Shown here: piece by piece, positions 1 through 5,414 of the stretch | Numbering within the stretch: the first letter of the stretch is position 1 | How the letters are laid out: each line of letters starts with the position of its first letter | NCBI GenBank assembly: GCA_964573505.1 | Contig: CAZNMS010000154.1 | Coordinates: 1-17,190, forward strand | DNA: 17,190 bases | Origin: AM-0621 sp964573505 | Lineage (GTDB): Bacteria > Planctomycetota > Planctomycetia > Planctomycetales > Planctomycetaceae | Direction: 5' to 3' | The notes under the pieces: generated by a model | The model's database searches: none | Told to the model about the DNA's origin: nothing | Seen by the model: the letters and a program-made list of their open reading frames with translations, nothing else | Program-made: the position numbers and the translations under genes

Positions 1-15
1 TGGCCACGCGAATAA

Positions 16-47
16 GTAGCTTGGGATTCCATCCCGAGCCTCAGCGG
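16..47 (+). repeat. GGGATTCCATCCC-family palindromic repeat, copy 1
   Basis: This 32-nt unit starts GTAGCTTGGGATTCC and ends GAGCCTCAGCGG. It is the exact reverse complement of 14901-14932 and differs by one base from the reverse complements of 285-316 and 5228-5259. Its core GGGATTCCATCCC is nearly self-complementary and can form a hairpin. Confidence 0.9.
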
Positions 48-200
48 TCTGCACGTCTCCGGCTCAAACCGCATTGCCGTCAGAGACGAGCATCCCCGCT
101 CGTCTTCAGCCCGCTGATCCGGCTCGGTATGTACTACAAGCTACAGGAAGGCACGCGAGGCAGAGCATCGAGCTCTTGCGTTCCTTAGCAGGTTTTGATG

Positions 201-327
201 TCCGAAGAATGTTGTGTGAGATCAAAACGAGACTGCGAGTTCGCGCGTGACGGCAGATTCAACTCGTGAAAGTGAGCGTCGTCCCGCTGCGGCTCGGGAT
301 GGAATCCCAAGCTACTTTTCGGGGCAG
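201..327 (+). repeat. Dispersed repeat of about 125 bp (copy A) ending in a GGGATTCCATCCC arm
   Basis: Aligned by eye, this matches 5145-5270 over about 125 nt with one 1-nt length difference. Shared blocks include CGAGACTGCG, CGTGACGGC, ACTCGTGAAAGTGA and the closing 32-nt arm at 285-316. The left part, starting TCCGA, is more diverged. Both copies have the same orientation. A conceptual minus-frame peptide is also shared (SSLGFHPEPQRD and following residues). I treat that as a by-product of the repeat, not a gene. Confidence 0.85.
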
Positions 328-378
328 AGCCTCGCCTGCCAGTCATCGACTCCGACTCGTCACGCATTACCGGCCGCG

Positions 379-954
379 TTAGCGCGGGCCGTTGGCCACG
401 CGGTTAAACGAGGTGGGCAATGCGACTCCGAGTGCTTGCAGGTGCTCGGTGGCGCGGGTGAGGCCGGGGGCGTAGGCGTAGGGCGGGCCTTCGAGCCAGG
501 CGTATTCGTAGGCTTGCACGGCGGCTTGCTGGGCGCGGGCGAGGGTTTGAGGTCGCTCGGCGAGCAGGTGTTGGCGACGCTCGGGGTTGGGGTTGGTGGC
601 GAGCTCGGTGTCGATCACTTGCAGCGTCAATCGCTCGAGCGCGGCGAGTTCATTGAAGGCGTCGGCGTGAAACAGCGGATACGGCCCGCGCGCGGCTCGG
701 TCCCAGACGTCGTCCAAACAACGCCGCGCTTCGGCGAGTTCTTCGTAGCCGAATTCGTCAGAATTCGGGGGCGTGCTACGTGGCGTCCGAAGTCTGACGA
801 CTTCGGGTACTTGGAGTTTCTGTCGCGCGTGGGCGGCGTGGAGTTCGGCCAGAGCGATCAGTGCGGGTAGTTCTTCTTCCACAAGCTGGCAGGCTCGGGC
901 ACGGGTCAGGGCATGCAGCAGTCGCTCGTGAGCGTACTCGGCAGTTGGAGCGGC
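379..954 (-). CDS. TIR-STAND-TPR protein, C-terminal fragment (continues across the assembly gap)
   Basis: This is the C-terminal end of the large minus-strand gene that starts at 4710. The frame is open from the stop at 379 back to about 954, where sequence quality collapses. Seen on translation: alpha-helical TPR-like segments containing YAHERLLHALTRAR, then EEELPALIALAELH, then GPYPLFHADAFNELAALER and a final AWLEGPPYAYAPG segment. From my knowledge of bacterial NTPase-TPR proteins this is a typical C-terminus, and it continues logically from the ATRLQGTAAL segment on the far side of the gap. A GTG at 882 could mimic a start, but coding similarity clearly runs upstream of it, so this is not a separate gene. 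A palindromic insertion (745-811) sits in frame between AELH and the ELAEARRCLDDVWD helix. Both fragments happen to be in the same frame. The TAA at 979-981 lies in artefactual sequence and should not be read as a real stop. Confidence 0.8.
   Translation of the reverse strand, partial: AAPTAEYAHERLLHALTRARACQLVEEELPALIALAELHAAHARQKLQVPEVVRLRTPRSTPPNSDEFGYEELAEARRCLDDVWDRAARGPYPLFHADAFNELAALERLTLQVIDTELATNPNPERRQHLLAERPQTLARAQQAAVQAYEYAWLEGPPYAYAPGLTRATEHLQALGVALPTSFNRVANGPR
745..811. repeat. Paired inverted hairpin insertion inside the TIR-STAND gene (GAATTC / GAAGTC arms)
   Basis: Arm 1 at 749-768 is CCGAATTCGTCAGAATTCGG. Arm 2 at 787-806 is CCGAAGTCTGACGACTTCGG. Arm 2 inverted matches arm 1 except for paired changes (AATTC..GAATT versus AAGTC..GACTT) that keep each arm self-complementary. 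The arms are separated by 18 nt. The element stays open in the minus frame and adds roughly 28 residues, including NSDEFGY, between two TPR helices. Confidence 0.85.
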
Positions 955-1040
955 GGGGGGGGGGGGTTTTTTTTTTTGTTATTTTGGGGGGGGGGGGTTT
1001 GGCCCCCCGGGGGGGACAACACCCCCCCAANNNNNNNNNN
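955..1040. other. Low-quality homopolymer sequence and 10-N scaffold gap
   Basis: Positions 1031-1040 are N. The preceding bases are long runs of G, T, G, C and G and look like no coding or intergenic DNA in the rest of the window. I read this as artefact at a contig end, joined to the next contig by a nominal 10-N gap of unknown true length. It interrupts the TIR-STAND gene. The 30-40 bases after the gap (1041-1080) may also be unreliable. Confidence 0.85.
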
Positions 1041-4000
1041 ATATGTATGCGCCCGCGTGTCTACCAACACCCCCGCAAATTTCTAAAGACCGAACACCCG
1101 ACCCCTCTTCGTTCGACGTGCGGAGTGACTCGCTCTGACCACGCCGTTCGCCTGACGGCTCAGAGAGAGCCACCCAACCTCGCAGCGCGGCGGTGCCTTG
1201 CAACCGCGTGGCGCGGATGAAGTCGGCTTCGAGTCTTTGCACCGCCGCGAGGTCCCATGCGCGATTGGCTCGCATGCGTGCCGTGGCCCAGTCGCCGTAC
1301 CAGAGAGCCACTTCCGCCATGTAGGCGTTGACCGCGCCTTCTCCCTGTTGATTCTCTTGCTTCTGCCAAAGCTGTAACGATTGCTCCAACGCGGTCCAGG
1401 CGTCGGTGGCGAGGGACGTGAGCGCGTGCCCCGTAGGATGGCCTCTGAGGGCGTCCGTCTGTGGGTCGTCGAGAGAGCCAGCCGCCTGTTCGAGAAGTCT
1501 GTGATTGTCGTCTTTCGCTCCGCGAAAGGACGTCCCTTCGCTGGGAAGCTGTGAGCCGTTGAGAGACAGCAACCCCTCAGCCGTACGACGGACTTGTAGT
1601 CCGTCGCGTGAATCGGGTGTTCGTTCGGAAGCGACGGACTGCAAGTCCGTCGTACTAGTTTCATCACTGCCTCGGAGCGAAAGCCGACACTTGCCGCGCA
1701 CGGCCAAGGCCAAACCCAACTCGTACAGACTCCCGGCTTCGTCGTCTTCGCTGTTCCGTTCACGATCAAGCCGCAGCGCCGTGCGGGCCGAGGCTTCTGC
1801 CGCGCGGACCTCGCCCGACAACCGCTCGGCGTCCGACAGATTGCACTGCCCCACGCTGAGGTTGCGTTGGTCCTGCTCCTGCTCGTTGAGTTCGCACTTG
1901 CGGCGATAGACCGGCACCGCCGCGCCCGGCTGGCCGCTGCCGAGATAGGCGTTGGCCAGCGCATTGAGCGTGTAGCTCTGATCGCTCGGCTCGTTCAAAC
2001 GCGGCAAGGGAACGAGGCGGTTGGCCGAGTCGTCGTCGCCGTAGCATGGGATTCCATCCCGTGCTGTCTTTGCTTTTGCTGCTGCTGCTGCTGCTGCTGG
2101 TGTTGTGTGAGAAGAAGAAGAAGAAGAAGAAGAACGCACGGGATGGAATCCCATGCTACGGGGGGGCTCAGCAAACAGCCGCTCGAGCAACTCAATCCGC
2201 AACCGACTGGCACTCAGCCGCCAAAGCGTCGCGGCGGCCAACCGATCGCGGAAGACGACTAACGCGTCTTCGTACCGCTCCAGTTCGATCAGCGTGTGGA
2301 ACAGCTCGATGGCGGGCGTGAGGTCGTTCACGCTTTCGACGTTTTCAAAGTCCGGCACTTCGATGGGCGCGAAGTGCTCGTGCAACGTCTGACAGACGGT
2401 TTGACGCAGCGACTTGTCCAAGCGGCTCCACACCACGCCCCGCACGATCGGATGCAGGTCGTACCGATTCGCTCGACGGTCCCAACCTAAGAGACCTCGG
2501 TCTTCGAGCGTGTTGAGCGCGGCATCGAGGGAGGGCTCGGAGAGTGTCGGCTTTCGCTCCGCGAAAGCACGCAGGCGAGATGCAAACCAATTTAGCACCA
2601 ACTTAATCTTGGAAGTGGTCGTCTCTTCGCGACGTGCTTTCGCGGAGCGAAAGCCGACACTGACAAACAGCGACACCAACGTGTCGTAGGTCGTCGGCAT
2701 GCGGAAGGCGGAGATCGTTTGCAGCAGGCGCAACTGGCGGTCATCGAGTCCTCGTAAGGCGTGTGCCAACACATGCGACTTCCGCTCGGTGGCGTGCAGC
2801 AGCGGGAATGGGTCGAAGTCCGGATGCGCGGCGCTCCACTTATCAAAGTCGCCCACCGCTCGACGATCATGAGCCACCACACTGGCCAACGCTTGAATCA
2901 ACAGCGGGTGCTTGTCGAACGTCGCCAACAGCGGCAGCAATGTGGCACTCGAACCCGTCGCTCCAAAACTCCGCCACAAGTTCAACGCATCGTCGTCGCT
3001 CAAGCCCTTTAAGAAGTACGCGAGGCAACTCGGCCACGGATCGCCGTTGGGCTTCTGCAAGTCCGACGGATACAGCCGCGTGCTGACCAAGATGCGCGCC
3101 GCTTTGACCTGAGTCAGCTTTCGCAGAAACGCCCCGACGCGCGGATCGACCGTTAGCCGCAGTCGATGCTGGCCCGTGAAAGACTGCGCCGCTTCGGGAG
3201 CCAGTCCATACGACTGAGCCACATAGTTCGCGGTCTGTTGATCGAGTTCATCGTCCTGCAACCGACTGCAATCCGCGCCCGAGTACGCGATCAACACCCG
3301 CTCCAAACCGTCGAGCACCAACAAGTGCGGCTCGGTATTGAGCACTCGCAACAGTTTTTCTTCGCGCTCATCAGCGGTCAGCTTGCGAACGTCTTCCAAC
3401 GGTTGCTGAGTGACATAAGCCACCGCGCGCATCACGAAGTTTTCGAAGGTGGCATCGGACTCGTAGAAGCTCCACCACATGCGGCCGCGCAGACCCGGCA
3501 TCTCTTGCGGAGCGATGTGCTGGAACCAGTCCCACGTGAGCGCACTCTTTCCCTGCCCACCAATGGCCACGAGGAAAAACATCCGCGAGCGGAACGCCAC
3601 TGACTTCGGATCCGCTACCCAATGCGTGAGCCAATTGAGTTCCGGCTGTCGCCCGATGACTCGACCCGTCTTCAACAACACATAGGGATGCGCGACATAG
3701 ACCTCGGGCGGTGCCGGGATGTCGCTGACATAGTGAAACGCAGTGGGCTGAGGCTCTCGAAAGGACTGCAACGCGGCGACGATCTTGGCTCGCAAATCCG
3801 CGACGTCGGAGAACTCGGCCACCAAGCAACCGTCCGCGACGATGCGGTCCTTGAACTGCTGCAATCGCTCGGCCCCGGCTCCCTTATCGACTTCCTTCGG
3901 CGAGACCGGCACGTCCTCATTCAACCAAAACACAAACCGCCGAATGCCCCGCTGAGCGGCCCGGTCATACTCGCACTCAATGAGCGACCGTTCGGAACCC

Positions 4001-4710
4001 GCATGCCCGACGATCACCTTGCCGTACTGCTGAGCGAAGAACCCCAAATAGAAGTCGGCGTCATCGAGCGACTGCAACCAAGTGGCCAACGTCGGCTCAT
4101 CAAACGGTCGGTCGACCTGCGGCTGAATGGGTTCGCATTCCATGCGCAAGCAGGCATCTTGGAATTGCTCGGTGTCCTTCTCGGATGAGAACGCCTGAGG
4201 CAGCAAGCTGCTGATGAAGACTTTTTTGCGAGGAGGCAGCTTGTTGGGCTCTTTGACTTCAACACCGGCTGCTTCTGCTGTGCCCTTCAACGAGTCGATC
4301 AACTTCTGCAAGCTGCCTTCACGCTGCGTTGCCGGGAACAAGTCCCAGCACTGCAAGCTGTCGAAGTTCTTGTTGGCGCGGAGCTTGAGCTGCGGCAGTT
4401 CGCAGGCGGAAAGTCGGACTGGAAGAATAAATGCAGTCCCGGACTTCAGCTTCGAGTTGATCTCGATCGCGAGATCCATCTCCTTCCAGACACCGGACTC
4501 GCGACGCTCATCCAGCTCGCGCGACAAGCACACGACGACGGCATAGGCCGAGTTCATCGCTTCTTGAATCTGCTGATCCCACTCGCCGCCTTCGATGAGC
4601 TGATCCCACCAAACAACGAAACCTCTCGCGATCAAGTCTTTGCGGAGTTTGCTGACCTCGTCCTTGTTATCGCGGCAGTACGACAAGAAGACATGTTTCT
4701 TGGTGGGCAT
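1041..4710 (-). CDS. TIR / DUF4062 / STAND NTPase / TPR protein, N-terminal and central part
   Basis: Large cytoplasmic multidomain protein, probably a sensor or effector of the STAND type. The ATG at 4710 is preferred because the TIR domain starts immediately (KKHVFLSYCRDN); a GTG 24 codons upstream (4782) gives no recognisable sequence. Residues about 4-125: TIR fold, with FLSY, the VVWWD segment and E77 in SGVWKEM as the candidate catalytic glutamate. About 162-315: DUF4062-like (KKVFISS, then ADFYLGFFAQQYG and ECEYDRA). About 350-640: NTPase with Walker A GGQGKS (384-389), Walker B LLVLDG (463-468), ILVSTR and HPLLIQAL. From about 760: helical TPR-like repeats continuing past the gap to 379. 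TIR domains in such proteins often degrade NAD+ or make cyclic ADP-ribose signals, and STAND domains sense ligands; a defence or regulated-death role is inferred. At least three palindromic elements interrupt the coding sequence without stops (1506-1690, 2041-2159, 2544-2660), and a fourth probably abuts the gap. Confidence 0.88.
1135..1163. repeat. Single hairpin arm next to the gap, probable half of another in-gene insertion
   Basis: GCCGT (1143-1147) pairs with ACGGC (1155-1159) around a 7-nt loop, and CTGA (1135-1138) can extend the stem with TCAG (1160-1163) past a 4-nt bulge. The encoded segment GWVALSEPSGERRG interrupts the expected TPR helix after RLQGTAAL. The inverted partner arm, if present, would lie in or across the gap at 1031-1040. 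Confidence 0.45.
1506..1690. repeat. Nested paired-hairpin insertion in the TIR-STAND gene (CTTTCGC arms outside, CGGACT arms inside)
   Basis: Outer pair: TGTCG-T-CTTTCGCTCCG near 1506-1524, of which 1512-1528 is the full self-complementary arm CTTTCGCTCCGCGAAAG, against CGGAGCGAAAGCCGACA at about 1673-1689. Inner pair: arm 1583-1607 is the reverse complement of 1631-1655 except for two bases in the loop, and each arm is itself a hairpin around ACGGACT..AGTCCGT. The block is open in the minus frame and encodes about 60 low-similarity residues between LALAVRGK and the next TPR helix. Confidence 0.85.
2041..2159. repeat. Paired-hairpin insertion with internal (GCT)7 and (GAA)8 microsatellites
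   Basis: The 24-nt arms at 2041-2064 and 2136-2159 are perfect reverse complements, with core GGGATTCCATCCC. The spacer holds (GCT)7 at 2078-2098 and (GAA)8 at 2111-2134. On the minus strand the block is read in frame as GFHPVR, eight serines, HTTP, seven alanines, KAKTARDGIPCYG, a segment unlike the surrounding TPR sequence. The core is the same as in the intergenic 32-nt repeats, but the flanks differ (GTAGCATGG..CGTGC rather than GTAGCTTGG..CGAGC). Confidence 0.92.
2544..2660. repeat. Paired-hairpin insertion with perfect 28-nt arms (CTTTCGCGGAGCGAAAG family)
   Basis: Arm 1 is 2544-2571 and arm 2 is 2633-2660. They are perfect reverse complements and each contains the self-complementary core CTTTCGC-nnn-GCGAAAG. 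The 61-nt spacer is unrelated. From arm tip to arm tip it is 117 nt, exactly 39 codons, and on the minus strand it reads SVGFRSAKAR, spacer, RAFAERKPTL, inserted between a LVSLF helix and SEPSLDAALNTLEDRGLL. The same arm occurs at 1512-1528, about 10514-10540 and 13197-13285. Confidence 0.92.
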
Positions 4711-4980
4711 CAGAGTGGCTCGCTCAGTCGGATCAGCGGCAAGGATCAGTCGCTGCTCGATCGGCTGACAGTGCCTCGGCACAGCGAGTGGTCATTGTTG
4801 CCGCTCTCGACAAGAACCCAACCAAGAGCCAGTGGTCATGCTGAGATTCAAAGGCCGCGCGAGTTGAGGCGATGACGAGCGGCACGCAGGCAGCCGCTGG
4901 CGAATAGGTCAACATTGGGCCGAGCCCGATGGTCTCCGAAAGATTGACTCTTGCGCTTCTGAGTCAACGATGGAAACGAC

Positions 4981-5145
4981 ACGTTTAACCGCGATCCTCT
5001 GGGGAGCTCTTCGGACGCGGCCGTCGACGTCATCCGCCGAACGTCGTCATCGTCAGCAGTGGCCGGCTCTGACCACTGAGTCTCCAATGAGTCGCGAGCA
5101 CCTATCCGTATTCGACGCGCTCCCCAGAGGGTCGCGGTTAAACGT
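4981..5145. repeat. 165-bp inverted-repeat element with ACGTTTAACCGCGA ends, copy 1
   Basis: The left end ACGTTTAACCGCGA (4981-4994) is matched inverted by TCGCGGTTAAACGT (5132-5145). The complementarity continues inward: CCTCTGGGGAGC on the left against GCTCCCCAGAGG on the right. The interior of about 110 bp has a smaller hairpin (CAGTGG..CCACTG). A second element with the same ends lies at 13301-13459. There is no open frame worth calling inside. It looks like a small non-autonomous (MITE-like) element, but no flanking target duplication is obvious. Confidence 0.85.
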
Positions 5146-5270
5146 CCGAGGGACGTTGGGCCGTATGAAAGCGAGACTGCGTGATCCCTCGTGACGGCGA
5201 AGTCCACTCGTGAAAGTGAACGGCGTCCCGCTGCGGCTCGGGATGGAATCCCAAGCTACTTTTTGGGACA
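5145..5270 (+). repeat. Dispersed repeat of about 125 bp (copy B)
   Basis: This is the second copy of the repeat at 201-327, in the same orientation, ending in the same 32-nt GGGATTCCATCCC arm at 5228-5259. It directly abuts the right end of the 165-bp inverted-repeat element; ACGT and TCCGA overlap at the junction. The two copies share several blocks of 10 or more identical bases and have a more diverged left part. Confidence 0.85.
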
Positions 5271-5401
5271 GCCAAATTTGCTGGTCTTGGGACTGCGCCT
5301 GTTGGCGGGCTTACATGGGCTCGCAATACTGGCGGCCGATGCGTTGCTTGCATCTCACTCCGTCTTTCCCGCCTGCGTCCTCGCGACATTCCTTCCGCTT
5401 T

Positions 5402-5407
5402 CAGGAG
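5402..5407 (+). promoter_or_regulatory. Ribosome binding site supporting a GTG start
   Basis: CAGGAG lies 7 nt before the GTG at 5415. It fixes the start of the DUF1549/DUF1553 gene directly ahead of a clear signal peptide. No other start nearby has a comparable site. Confidence 0.65.
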
Positions 5408-5414
5408 CTTACCT

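Larger units (their letters stand above)
1..378. other. Gene-free region with dispersed palindromic repeats
   Basis: I see no convincing gene here. The region lies downstream of the minus-strand TIR-STAND gene that ends at 379. It holds two oppositely oriented copies of a 32-nt repeat built around GGGATTCCATCCC (16-47 and 285-316), so the stretch could fold as one large stem with about 240 nt between the arms. A separate 8-bp hairpin lies at 84-105 (AGACGAGC, loop ATCCCC, GCTCGTCT). It has no strong T-run on either side, so I do not call it a terminator. From about 201 to 327 the sequence also resembles 5145-5270. Confidence 0.7.
4711..5414. other. Divergent intergenic region without a supported gene
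   Basis: The region lies between the start of the minus-strand TIR-STAND gene and the plus-strand DUF1549/DUF1553 gene, so both promoters should be here. I cannot identify convincing -35/-10 boxes by eye. It contains a 165-bp inverted-repeat element (4981-5145) immediately followed by copy B of the 125-bp dispersed repeat (5145-5270). Open frames here are short and mutually overlapping, and none shows recognisable protein features. Confidence 0.6.

Noticed and set aside
84..105. Intrinsic terminator downstream of the TIR-STAND gene
   Set aside because: The 8-bp stem is perfect but lies about 270 bp past the stop and lacks a T-run on the minus strand.
185..367. Minus-strand 60-codon frame sharing a peptide with another frame near 5138-5548
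   Set aside because: The shared peptide is explained by the 125-bp dispersed repeat. There is no ribosome binding site or protein-like pattern outside the repeat.
247..870. Plus-strand 207-codon open frame
   Set aside because: It runs opposite to the recognisable C-terminal TPR sequence of the TIR-STAND gene and is Gly/Val-rich with no motif, so it is a shadow frame.
955..1030. G-rich and C-rich runs that could be read as a G-quadruplex or regulatory tract
   Set aside because: They abut a scaffold gap, consist of long homopolymers unlike the rest of the window, and interrupt a real gene, so artefact is the better explanation.
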